Shown here: positions 37,108 through 48,319 of the stretch, piece by piece
Numbering within the stretch: position 1 is the first letter of the stretch
Layout: each line of letters opens with the position of its first letter
NCBI RefSeq assembly: GCF_963678635.1
Contig: NW_026970820.1
Location: 1,674,001-1,738,000 of the forward strand
DNA length: 64,000 nucleotides
Direction: 5' to 3'
Source of the DNA: Symsagittifera roscoffensis
Taxonomy: Eukaryota > Xenacoelomorpha > Acoela > Convolutidae
Made by a program: the position numbers and the translations under genes
Notes under the pieces: generated by a model
What the model was told of the DNA's origin: nothing
Database searches by the model: none
The model's input: only the letters and a program-made list of their open reading frames with translations

Positions 37108-39577
37108 CCGGTCAGGTCTGCGTCCCACCCGCCCTCCGTGACTAATCTTGCTTCCGAGAAAAAAATTTTCTTTCACCTTTACCCCATCTAAGGTCAGTTA
37201 CTTTTGAAGAACCTCTTACGTGAAGCTTTCACACTCACATTCCGCCCTTCGAGCGCAATGGCAATGCTTATTTTTTTTCTAACTGAACCCCCAAGACTGT
37301 TCCAATAAATAGAACATAACTATTGTGTTAATTTAAAACTGACATGTCCGACTGTGACGACTTTTTTGTGTCGCCCATGTGTGCCACAACGGGACCACAT
37401 GCGTTTCCCATTCAGATGGCGTCTCAATTTTCAAAATACTGATTTGATTTATTTTTGCCGTCTTTTTAAAAATGAACGTATTACTTTATTCGAGTTCAAA
37501 AAATACCGAAAAACACCTAAAGATTGCAAGACAATTTTGTGACTGTCGTCTAAATTTGTTCTCTTTGTTGAAGGTCAATGATGCTCCCTAAGTGGGACCA
37601 CAAGGGTCCCAGGGAGCATCAGTAAAGGCTTTGGATAGTATGCCATTTTTGATTAAGACAAAATCTTTGACCAATTGTGTTTTTTTTCACAGTCCCTTAT
37701 CCACTGCAAATGTAAAGACTAATTTTTGTTTGAAGTTTTAAAAAATAATAATAACCTTTTCATTTGTGATGACTCGTATCACTCATAAATCAAATAAAGA
37801 CTCTGACTACCCTTCTCACGCATGAAAATAAATCAAACAGAAAAAAACGATTCTGGTTATTTCACACTGCTTTTTTTGATCAATTTCAGATAGATTTTGA
37901 AAACTCCTTCTTCTAATTGTATGTCAGCCGAAAAAGAACAAAAATTACAAATTCAAACCATTTTGGTTAAATTAAGGCTCTTCACCCACCCAACTCGACT
38001 TTGCGAAGCTGAAACGAAAAATCGACAGCCCATTTTATAAGTTTTGTTTTGTTTTTTTAAACATGTCTCATATATTTTCAAAAGCAATTTATTAAAATTT
38101 AATTTTTTTACCAGAAAATTAAGACCGAAAAAAAACAGATTTTTCAATACTGTCAAAAAAAGGTGGCAAATAGTTTTACCAATGGAATCATAGTATATGA
38201 TTAGGTACAAAATAGTTTTCATAACCATTGACTAGACGCTTACTCAATTTGAGAAATGTCGTTAATAACTTTTTTGGAAACAAAAAAAACGGATAATGGA
38301 AAACTTTTCTTCAAACTTATAGAAAAGAATTTTATGAGAAAAACCATTATGAATATCACGTGTAAATGACGAGAGTCGATTCAGGTTACATGCAAAATTT
38401 CAGCAGAAACACTCAAGCCAATTTGAGAACGGAACGATTGTTGCAGAAATTGGCAAAGTAGTATTTACACTAATTTTACCATAAATCGTCAAATTAAAAA
38501 AATCACAAAAACTACAAATTTTATCCATTTTTGACTTTTAAATACTCTATACCGACTAAATTGACTATGGTAAGCTCGAATCAACCATCAAAATCCATTT
38601 TAAACCATTTTAAAATTTTTAATTTTTTTTCCATCAAAACGTTGAGTCAGAAATGGGAAAAATCAATTTTTTTCAAAAAGTAAAAAAGAGTTGTTCAAAA
38701 CCAAATTAAAATCAAATCCATCCTTTTGAAACTGCTCAGAATTGTTGTAGTGACTAACGCTTAAAAAACTGCCCATTTTGAGAAATGTCGAAAAAACACT
38801 TTTTTCAGCACTTTGAAAAAGTGGAAAAATGGAAAAAATGGTCTTCAAACAAATAGGATGAAAAAGTGATCAGTAAAAGCGTCGATGCCGTGTCAAATCA
38901 GGATCGCATGCCAATTTTGGAAACAATCCATCGGGTTTTTTTTAAGAACGAAACCATTTTTTGACAATTTTAGTAGTAGTATTTACACTAATTAGTACTA
39001 TATATGGTCAAAATTAAAAAATACAAAAAATTACAATTTTTAACCAATTTTGACCTTCAAATACTCTATACCCACTAAATTGGCTATCGGGAGCTCGAAT
39101 CAGCCATCAAAAACAATTTTTAATCACTTTCAAATTTTTTTTATTTTTTAAATCAAAATGTTGAGTCAGAAATGGGAAAAATCAATTTTTTCCAAAAAGT
39201 CAAAAAAAGTTGTTCCACTTGAATAAACTCACTAAGCCACACTCTATGAACCTGTTCAGAATGGTTTTCATGACCAAAGCCGTAAAAAGTACCCAATTTG
39301 AGAAACTTCGAAAAATCACCTTTTAGTTAACTCAAAAAAGTGGAAAAATCGGGTAAAGTGGGCTTCAAACCGATAGGATCGAAAAGTGACCTTTATAAGA
39401 TATGATTGCCGTGTCAAATTAGGGCCGCATGCAAAAAATTAGAAAAATTCAACGAAACGTTTTTGAGAACTCGACAAATTTGGTCGTTTTGTTAAACGTT
39501 TAATTTTAGAAATTTTTTGCCCGGAAGGGGCCCCTCCCCCTTCCTAAATGCTTTTTATGCTACACGCGACCATCTAG
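37108..39577 (+). repeat. Family B unit, 5' type CCGGTCAGGTCTGCGTCCC
   Basis: A complete 2,470-bp unit, sister of 30110-32573. An H1-like stem (near 37243, CGCCCTTCGAGCG) has one mismatch. H2 is at 37580-37620. Subrepeat anchors at 38388, 38906 and 39427 give spacings of 518 and 521 bp. H4 is at 39523-39544 with loop CCCCTC. It is followed by the first family C unit. Confidence 0.93.
38394..39432 (+). repeat. Two full subrepeats (518 and 521 bp) in a family B unit
   Basis: 38394-38911 and 38912-39432, matching the pair at 31390-32428 in order and detail. Confidence 0.87.
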
Positions 39578-39667
39578 ATAGGTCAGTGACCTGCGGTGCA
39601 TGGGTGTTATGGGCTTGATTCGTCAGCATTGGCCTGGGGGCCATTAGCTTCAAGACATGTGGCACTC

Positions 39668-39704
39668 GCAGAAAAAGAGCACCCGAAGGGTGCTCTTTTT
39701 CTGC
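39668..39704 (+). other. Perfect 17-bp H1 hairpin in family C
   Basis: A perfect stem whose inner part is GAGCACCC/GGGTGCTC, loop GAA, extended by AAAAA/TTTTT and GCAG/CTGC. It recurs in the following unit. In the C units from 44481, 61580 and 63211 the loop is TTC, and at 42948-42966 it is TGC, so the loop varies while the stem core stays. Confidence 0.88.
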
Positions 39705-39896
39705 TCGAATGTCTTGTGAAACGGTATCTGATGAACTTTGTAGGGTGTCACAAAAGCAACATGACAAAACGTTCTGCATCTGATCAGTAATGGTCAAAAA
39801 AGATTTATGGCACTTTCAATGACTGAAGCTACACCTGATCAGTATCTAGAGAACTCTAAAACAAAGTAACTTATATTTTTCAGTGACTCAGGAAGA

Positions 39897-39934
39897 GGAC
39901 TGTTTCAACGAAAACAAGTTTTCGGAAACAGTCC
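39897..39934 (+). other. H2 nested hairpin, family C form
   Basis: Outer arms GGACTGTTTC and GAAACAGTCC (10 bp) and inner arms GAAAAC and GTTTTC (6 bp) around a 2-nt loop, with 3 and 1 unpaired bases between the stems. Confidence 0.88.
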
Positions 39935-40091
39935 TAATATTTTTCTTGGAGCTTATTTTCAAGTACGTGGGCTTTCAATTGTTACTAATAGCTGAATTAG
40001 ACTTGGAATTTGTCCCAAAAAAGTTAAGTTTGTCTCAAATTGATTAGAAGCAATAGTAAAAAAAAACATTTTTTTTATTTGATAAAAATAC

Positions 40092-40614
40092 TTGAGTCAG
40101 AAATGTGAAAAATCCCTTTTTTTCAAAAAGTCATAAGAAGTAGTTCAGTTTGCATTAAATTACCAAACTACAATATATGAACCTGTTCAGATTGGTTTTC
40201 ATGAACAAAGCCTTAAAATTTCCATATTTAGAGAAAAGGCAAAAAAACACCTTTTTGGTTAACTGAAAAAGGTAGATAAATCGGATAAAGTCGTCTTCAA
40301 ACCTATAGGACCGAAAAATGATCTAAATGAGGTATATATGTAGTGTCCCTTGTAAGGTCACATGCAAAAAGATGAAAAAACAATTGGGGTGGCCACTTCA
40401 GAAAACAAGACTTTTTTTTCGGACTTCGTCCATTTTTTTGTAGTAAAGTAGTAGTAAGTTACCAGAGAAAAAAAGTTGTAAAAACCAAAATTTTTATCCA
40501 ATTTTGACATTTAAATACTCTATACCTACTAAAATGACTATGGCAAGCTCAAATATGCCGTCAAAACTCATTTTTTCTCACTTTTTAAAATTTTTGTTTT
40601 TTTGATATAAAATG
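40092..40614 (+). repeat. Subrepeat copy in family C (about 523 bp)
   Basis: Bounded here by TTGAGTCAG at 40092 and 40615. The same block recurs at 41729-42248, 44983-45504 and 62084-62606. It shares TTCAGA-TGGTTTTCATG and GTTAACT elements with the family B subrepeats, linking the two families by descent or exchange. Confidence 0.85.
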
Positions 40615-41155
40615 TTGAGTCAGAAACGTGAAAAATCAGTTTTTTTCAAAAAGTCAAAATAAGTTGTTCCAATCAATTTGTTTCACTGAAACACACTTTT
40701 TCAGCCTGTTCAGAATGGTTTTCATGTTTAAAGCTGTAACTTTACACATTTTGAGAAAACTGGAAAAAATATCTTTTTAGTTAAAAAAAACCATTAATTT
40801 TGTTGCATTTTTTGAAAAAACTCAAATTTTTAAGAAAAACAAATTTTCGCAAACCTACATAATTGGGCTCCTAAAACAGTCTACTTTCATCCATTCTTCA
40901 TCAAATTACCCCAATTTGTTAACCAAAATAGAGTTACTGAGCCATTTTTACCAAAAAACGTGGTTTTTCCCTGTTTTTCCCGATTTTTCCCACTATAAGT
41001 CAACGCATAACAAAATTTTGGGAAAACGGAGCAAAAGTGTATCCTTAGAATTGCATTTTAGGCCCGCATGCCAATTTTTATCGAATTCTATCCCGACAAT
41101 TTTGAGATCAGCACTTTTTCCGAGCAAATAGTCATACCGTTATAATTCTTTGGCC

Positions 41156-41177
41156 GTTCGGGGCCCCTACCCCAAAC
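41156..41177 (+). other. H4 hairpin, family C form
   Basis: GTTCGGGG pairs with CCCCAAAC with one C-A mismatch. The next unit repeats it at 42791-42812. Other C units use GGAC-GGGG or GAC-GGGG with GTC(C) and one bulged T (44419-44441, 46051-46071, 63152-63172). Confidence 0.78.
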
Positions 41178-41191
41178 TCACTAAACAAAGA

Positions 41192-41202
41192 CGCCGAAGG
41201 CG
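41192..41202 (+). other. Terminal hairpin before CTAG
   Basis: CGCC GAA GGCG ends nine bases before CTAG (41212-41215). A short GC hairpin about ten bases before a CTRR end is a known feature of Helitron 3' ends. In family A only a weak equivalent can be drawn. Confidence 0.6.
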
Positions 41203-41215
41203 GACGGCCACCTAG

Positions 41216-42850
41216 ATAGGTCAGTGACCTGCGGTGCATGGGTGTTATGGGCTTGATTCGTCAGCATTGGCCTGGGGGCCATTAGCTTCAAGACATGTGG
41301 CACTCGCAGAAAAAGAGCACCCGAAGGGTGCTCTTTTTCTGCTCGAATGTCTTGTGAAACGGTATCTGATGAACTTTGTAGGGTGTCACAAAAGCAACAT
41401 GACAAAACGTTCTGTATCTGATCAGTAATGGTCAAAAAAGATTTATGGCACTTTCAATGACTGAAGCTACACCTGATCGGTCTCTAGAGAACTCTAAAAC
41501 AAAGTAACTTATATTTTTCAGTGACTCAGGAAAAGGACTGTTTCAACGAAAACAAGTTTTCGGAAACAGTCCTATTATTTTTCTTGGAGCTTATTTTCAA
41601 GTACGTGGGCTTTCAATTGTGACTAATAGCTGAATTAGACTTGGAATTTGTCCCAAAAAAGTTAAGTTTATCTCAAATTGATTAGAAGCAATAGAAAAAA
41701 ATTTTTTTTTTTTATTTGATAAAAATACTTGAGTCAGAAACGTGAAAAATCCCTTTTTTTCAAAAAGTCATAAGAAGTAGTTCAGTTTGCATTAAATTAC
41801 CAAACTACAATATATGAACCTGTTCAGATTGGTTTTCATGAACAAAGCCTTAAAATTTCCATATTTAGAGAAAAGGCAAAAAAAACACCTTTTTGGTTAA
41901 CTGAAAAAGGTAGATAAATCGGATAAAGTCGTCTTCAAACCTATAGGACCGAAAAATGATCTAATTGAGGTATATATGTAGTGTCCCTTGTAAGGTCACA
42001 TGCAAAAAGGTGAAACAGTTGGGGTGGCCACTTCAGAAAACAAGACTTTTTTTCGGACTTTGGCCATTTTTTTGTAGTAAAGTAGTAGTAAGTTACCAGA
42101 GAAAAAAAGTTGTAAAAACCAAAATTTTTATCCAATTTTGACATTTAAATACTCTATACCTACTAAAATGACTATGGCAAGCTCAAATATGCCATCAAAA
42201 CTCATTTTTTCTCACTTTTTAAAATTTTTGTTTTTTTGATATAAAATGTTGAGTCAGAAACGTGAAAAATCAGTTTTTTTCAAAAAGTCAAAAAAAGTTG
42301 TTCCAATCAATTTGTTTCACTGAAACAAACTTTTTCAGCCTGTTCAGAATGGTTTTCATGTTTAAAGCTGAAACTTTACACATTTTGAGAAAAATGGAAA
42401 AAATATCTTTTTAGTTAAAAAAAAAACATCAATTTTGTTGCAGTTTTTGAAAAAACTCAAATTTTTAAGAAAAACAAATTTTCCCAAACCTACATAATTG
42501 GGCTCTCAAAACAGTCTACTTTCATCCATTCTTCATCAAATTACCCCAATTTGTTAACCAAAATAGAGTTACTGAGCCATTTTTACCAAAAAACGTGGTT
42601 TTTCCCTGTTTTACCCGATTTTTCCCACTATAAGTCAACGCATAACAAAATTTTGGGAAAACGGAGCAAAAGTGTATCCTTAGAATTGCATTTTAGGCCC
42701 GCATGCCAATTTTTATCGAATTCTATCCCGACAATTTTGAGATCAGCACTTTTTCCGAGCAAATAGTCATACCGTTATAATTCTTTGGCCGTTCGGGGCC
42801 CCTACCCCAAACTCACTAAACAAAGACGCCGAAGGCGGACGGCCACCTAG
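41216..42850 (+). repeat. Family C unit, near-identical tandem copy of its upstream neighbour
   Basis: A complete 1,635-bp unit. Differences from 39578-41215 are few and scattered (for example CGGTCTCTAG for CAGTATCTAG, and small length changes in A/T runs), so this is the most recent-looking duplication in the window. The palindrome AGGTCA G TGACCT is at 41218-41230 and H4 at 42791-42812. TTGAGTCAG at 41729 and 42249 gives a 520-bp spacing. Confidence 0.94.
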
Positions 42851-44480
42851 GTCAATCCTTTACCTGCGGTGCGTTGGTGTTTTTGGGTAAGTTTTTGCTG
42901 CGCGGACTGGGTGCTATCAGTTTGAGGCATGTGGCACTCTCAAAAAAGAGCACCCTGCGGGTGCTCTCTTTTTGCTCGAAAAGTAAATCTACCCACTTTT
43001 GTAAGTTTCATGACTTGTCTTTTTTATAATTGGTCCAATTAAAAAATTCTTAATTACACTGTCAGACAAACCTAAAACTGTTGTGTGGCTTGATTGTGTT
43101 TACAAGTCACTAGGTGACTTGATCAGTCAATTATCAAATTTATTTAGATTCACGAAATGGACTGTTTCAACGAAAACAAGTTTTCGTAAACAGTCCAATT
43201 TTTTTACTTGAGATCACAAAAGCAAACAGAGAGAAATCAAATTCCTAGGTTATTATAATAGATCCCACTTTATGCTGTTGCGTTTATTAACTGTTGAAAC
43301 ACAGAACAACGATCTTAAAGGTGTACTAATTTAAAAAAAACACTCAAGAGAAAAACTAAAAAAAATTATCAAAAAAATTTGCAAAAAATCAAAAAAGTCT
43401 CCTCCAATATATCATAAAAAGCTTCATATTAAGGAAAGGATACCTGATGAGCCCAATATGACTCGTTTCAACAGTGTAAGCCTGTTTCGATATCAAAACA
43501 ACAAACAAAAGTCGACTAAGTTTGGTGTTTGTTCGACATACACGAATTTTGATTTAAATCAAAAATCCATAACTCCTGAACTACTCAGATAATATAGACA
43601 ATTTTTTTTTGCATCAGAACAGACAAGTCAAGGGTTTTTCAGGTATTTGATAAAATTATCCAGTTAATATATAATTTTTGGTTAATTTTTGAAAAAAACT
43701 TGAAAAATTTGAAAAAACGATTTTTTTTTCACTTATGGCGTTCGAAAAGTGCCTTTTATGATGGAGTAGCGAAAAATTTGTTCTGAGGCCATAAGTATGG
43801 CTCAATGTGGTATATAAAATAGCAAATTGGTTATAATAAAAAAATAAACAAGGACAAGGACTTTTTTGAAAAAATAGAAAAAATAGTGAAAAAATCAGTT
43901 TTTGGCGGGGAAATTCTCAAAAAAATAAAAATCAAGTTTTCTCTTTCATCACTCCTATGAACTAATTCGGCCACGACAACCATTTTTTGTCATCAGTAAA
44001 ATTGTCGAAAAACGACTGGAACATAGACTTATCTGAAATTTGACAAAAAAAAATTCTAAAAAATGTCAAAAATCTCAAAAATTTGTTTTTCACAAAATTC
44101 CTTTCATAACGCCATTCAGACACTCAAACAGTGCCCATTCATTCGCTTGACCACAGTTTACCTCAATTTCTTGCACAAAACAAAGCTAACTAGTCGTTTT
44201 TAGAAAAAAAACGTGATTTTTCCCATTTTTGCCCCCCATTTCCCCCTGGAAGTCAACACATAACATTTTTTCGGAAAAAAGAAAAAGAATCGTATCCTTA
44301 GAATTTCGGGTTAGGGCCGCATGCAAAAAACAAAAAAAATCTGACGGACAGTTTTCGAGAAAGTAGATTATTTTTTCAAGTCCGTAATACTATGTATCTG
44401 GGGTGAGGTTCAGAGACCGGACGGGGCCCCTTCCCCTGTCCTCCTTGCTCTGAGACGCCGGAAAGCGGACGGCCACCTAG
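42851..44480 (+). repeat. Family C unit with unique interior, 5' type GTCAATCCTTTACCTGCGG
   Basis: A complete 1,630-bp unit. H1 (42948-42966) is GAGCACCC/GGGTGCTC with loop TGC. H2 (43159-43196) is GGACTGTTT/AAACAGTCC with inner CGAAAAC/GTTTTCG. From about 43,200 to 44,110 the sequence lacks the about 520-bp subrepeats and resembles no other unit here. H4 (44419-44441) is GGAC-GGGG/CCCC-T-GTCC with one bulged T. Confidence 0.92.
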
Positions 44481-46109
44481 TTGTCACTGTGGCCCCGCTG
44501 TATTCTTGACTTTTGAGGAGAAGGTTCCGCGGGGGGCGGAGCAGGAGAACGCTTAACGCACTCGCAAAAGGAGCACCCTTCGGGTGCTCTTTTTTGCTCG
44601 AAAGTTTTCTGAAACGGTATCTGATGAACTTTGTAAGGTGTCACAAAAGCAACAACACAAAACGTTCTGTATGTGATTAGAAAAGGTCAAAAAAAATTTC
44701 TCATACTTTCAATGACTGAATCTACACCTGATCAGTCTCTAGAGAACTGTAAACCAAAGTAACTTATGTTTTTCAGTGATTCATGAAGAGGACCGTTCCA
44801 ACGAAAACAAGTTTTCGGAAACAGTCCTAATATTTTTCTTGGAGCTCATTTTCAAGTACGTGGACTTTCAGTTGTGACTAATACATGAATTAGCCTTGGA
44901 ATTTGTCCCAAAAAAGTTAAGTTTGTCTCAAATTGATTAGAAGCAATAGAAAAAAAAAATTTTTTTTTTATTTGATAAAAATACTTGAGTCAGAAACGTG
45001 AAAAATCCCTTTTTTTCAAAAAGTCATAAAAAGTAGTTCAATTTGCATTAAATTACCAAACTACAATATATGAACCAGTTCAGATTGGTTTTCATCAACA
45101 AAGCCGTAAAATTTCCATATTTAGAGAAAAGGCAAAAAAACACCTTTTTGGTTAACTGAAAAAGGTAGATAAATCGGATAAAGTCGTCTTCAAACCTATA
45201 GGACCGAAAAATAATCTAATTGAGGTATATATGTAGTGTCCCTTGTAAGGTCACATGCAAAAAGGTGAAACAATTGGGGTGGCCACTTCAGAAAACAAGA
45301 CTTTTTTTTCGGACTTTGGCCATTTTTTTGTAGTAAAGTAGTAGTAAGTTACCAGAGAAAAAAAGTTGTAAAAACCAAAATTTTTATCCAATTTTGACAT
45401 TTAAATACTCTATACCTACTAAAATGACTATGGCAAGCTCAAATATGCCATCAAAACTCATTTTTTCTCACTTTTTAAAATTTTTATTTTTTGGATATAA
45501 AATGTTGAGTCAGAAACGTGAAAAATCAGTTTTTTTTCAAAAAGTCAAAAAAAATTGTTCCAATCATTTTGTTTCACTAAAACAAACTTTTTCAGCTTGT
45601 TCAGAATGGTTTTCATGTTTAAAGCTGAAACTTTACACATTTTGAGAAAAGTGGAAAACACACCTTTTTAGTTACAAAAAAACCATCATTTTTGTTGCAG
45701 TTTTTGAAAAAACTCAAATTTTTGAGAGAAAAATTTTTTATCAAATTTTTATATTTAGGCTCCCCAAACAGTCTACTTTCATCCATTCCTTGTCAATATA
45801 CCCCATTTTTTGAACCAAAACAGAGTTAATAGGTGATTTTTATCGAAAAACGTGTTTTTTACCATTTTTGCCCCCCATTTCCCTCTATAAGTCAACACAT
45901 AACAAAATTTTGGCAAAACGGGGCAAAAGTGTATCCTTAGAATTTCAATACGGGGCTGCATGCAAAAAATTAGGGAATTCTGACCTCCAGTTTTCGAGAA
46001 CACGACTTATTCTGCACGAAAGGTAATATAGGTAAATGTTCTTTCGAACCGACGGGGCCCCTTCCCCTGTCTCTGCTGAACGCCAAAGCCGGACGCGGCG
46101 GCCACCTAG
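44481..46109 (+). repeat. Family C unit, 5' type TTGTCACTGTGGCCCCGC
   Basis: A complete 1,629-bp unit. H1 is GAGCACCC/GGGTGCTC with loop TTC, flanked by AAAA and TTTT runs (near 44567-44593). H2 (44790-44827) keeps the inner GAAAAC/GTTTTC stem but has two outer changes. TTGAGTCAG at 44983 and 45505 gives a 522-bp spacing. H4 is at 46051-46071 and the terminal hairpin GCCG/CGGC at 46088-46099, six bases before CTAG. Similar to 61580-63210. Confidence 0.93.
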
Positions 46110-48319
46110 CACCCTCAAGGTCACGTGACTTACTTTTGGTTTTGGTATTTTCTGTAACCAAAACAATAAGGTCATGCGCCAATATCATGGCCTCAAGCAA
46201 AGACGTCGGACTCTACGCATTCCCATTCGCAATGCGCCCTTAGGGCGCAAATGCCAATGCTCAATTAATTTTGCCAGGTGAAATTTTTAAAGAAAAATTC
46301 TGATGAATTTTAACTTAAACTACCACCAAAAAACGCACAGATTTCAAAGTGTAAAACAATCAAGTTTTGCTAATTCCGGGTATGCAGTGAGACTGATTTC
46401 GGCAAAAATAAAATAGAAAATGAAGGAAATGGAAAGAAAAAAATTGTTCAAAATAAGAACGCATTATCAAAATCTTATTTGATCTCCGCTAATGTCATAA
46501 TTCCGATCAGGCTGATTTCAGATTTTAAGCGTAGAGTTTACGGTTACGGCTGCTCCCTCTACAGGTCCCAGAGGGACCGTGTGAGCATCCTACCTCGATC
46601 CAGGATAACGGAGAGTTGCTTTTAATTTTTCACAAAATTTTTTTTCACTAATGCTTGTTTTCAATTCCTCATGAGAAGCTGTATAAATTTAAAAAAAAAT
46701 TGATTTTATTAATAAATGCTTCCAAGAAAAACTGATGTTAGGCGGTTACAAATGCGGTTGGTGAAAACTAGTAAGGGATAATGATGAGAAAAATTGTAAG
46801 TTTTCAAATGAATTTAACAACAGTTTTTTTTCTTTTTTCCTTTTGTAAATCGGGAGAAATGAATCATTTTTTTTTGAGTTTTCCTCGCACCACCCACTTT
46901 TCTTAAGTAATGAAGATTCCTGTTATAGCCGTTTATAACACTTTGGCAGAAAAAACATCAATATGATGTAAAATGTTTTTAAAAAGAGAAAAATTTAAAA
47001 ATTATGTTTTTTTTAAATAATCAAAATTTTGTAATTTTCAAAATTGAAAAAAAGTGAAAATTAATTGCATATTACGATTCAGCGTACCCAACTTAGTGGG
47101 TCTAGCAGTTTAAATTACCAAAAAATCTTGAAAATTGTAGATTTTATGAAGTTTTCATTTTGGCTATTTTTCCTTTTCGCCTCCACTTAAGGCACCTTTG
47201 AGCCAACTTGAGAAACTGGAACCTAAACAAGCTATACAGATAGTCTGAATGAGCCATTTTCAGCGTGATAACACCCCTGGAAGAAAAAAAACTGCAGAAA
47301 AGAAAGGGAATTTTGAACTTTAACCTTTTTTCTTCTTCAAATGGCGATACTTAGAATAATTTTTCAGCTGAAAAGTTCAAAAAAAATCAAAAAATTCAAA
47401 TTTTGAAAAAATTTGTAAAAAAATCTCATCAGTCTGTTTATTGGAGTCTTCGAGGTTTTGGGAGACCTTATCTGGCGGCTAACAACAAGTGGGTCACTTA
47501 TTTTAAAATTTTGAGAAAGGTCAAAAAAACCTGTTTTTACGATTTTTTAGACAGAAATCCGTAAGCAATATCTTGGCTTAAAACAAAAATGAGGGCCTAA
47601 AAATAGTACAAACAGTACTCTCACATAAAGTACATTAGGTTGGAAACAAAAAATTGACTCTGATTCAAAAATCGTTTTTTAACTTTATTTCTGAACAAAA
47701 AATTGTAAAAAAATCAAAAACTTAAAAATTTTTTGAAAAAAAAGATTGTTTCGAAAAAGTGCCAATTTTCAGCTGAAACTTTTCATTTTAGCTAAAAAAG
47801 CCAGAGCAAGGACCTTTAAGCTCAAATAAATTAATTAAGCAAATTGTTTTCAAGTTTTTTCGTTAAAGGCTTTTATTTTGAAAAAGTATTCAAAAATGGG
47901 TAAAAAAAAGTCAAAAAAATCAATTTTCTCAGATTCAAAAACCTCCACCACCATGATGATTAGTTCGCTAGATAGGACTGCTGAAACCAATTTAGACGTA
48001 TTTTCATAAGCATATCAAAATTTTTACTTATTTTTGAGAATTAAGCAAAATAAAAACTTTTCCCAAATTGGGCAAAAAGCCCTAATTAGCCCAAACACCT
48101 GTTAAAAATTGTTGGGTCAAAAAATCACAAAAGGAAACCCCTATTCATTTGACATTTTAGGGCCGCATGCAAAAAATTAGACCAATCTAACCTGACAATT
48201 TCGAGAATCGACTTTTTTGCAAAATTTCTCTATAGTCCATTTGAGGGATATTACTTGTACCGGTGGGGGCCCCTACCCCACCTCAAAAAATTTTGTAATG
48301 CTGGAACGCGGCCACCTAG
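46110..48319 (+). repeat. Family A unit, AATAAGGTCATGCG variant, 3' subtype A2
   Basis: A complete 2,210-bp unit following a C unit. H1 (46233-46249) has loop TTA and an intact stem. H2 is at 46551-46587, with the outer arm changed to GTGTGAGCA, and H4 is at 48262-48282. The middle shares private changes with 18743-20961. Confidence 0.95.

Larger units (their letters stand above)
39578..41215 (+). repeat. Family C unit, 5' type ATAGGTCAGTGACCTGCGG
   Basis: A complete 1,638-bp unit. The 5' end carries AGGTCA G TGACCT (39580-39592). H1 is a perfect 17-bp stem with loop GAA (39668-39704). H2 is at 39897-39934: GGACTGTTTC/GAAACAGTCC outside, GAAAAC/GTTTTC inside. One about 523-bp subrepeat separates TTGAGTCAG at 40092 and 40615. 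H4 (41156-41177) is GTTCGGGG/CCCCAAAC with one mismatch. A terminal hairpin CGCC/GGCG is at 41192-41202. The next unit is a near-perfect copy. Confidence 0.94.
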
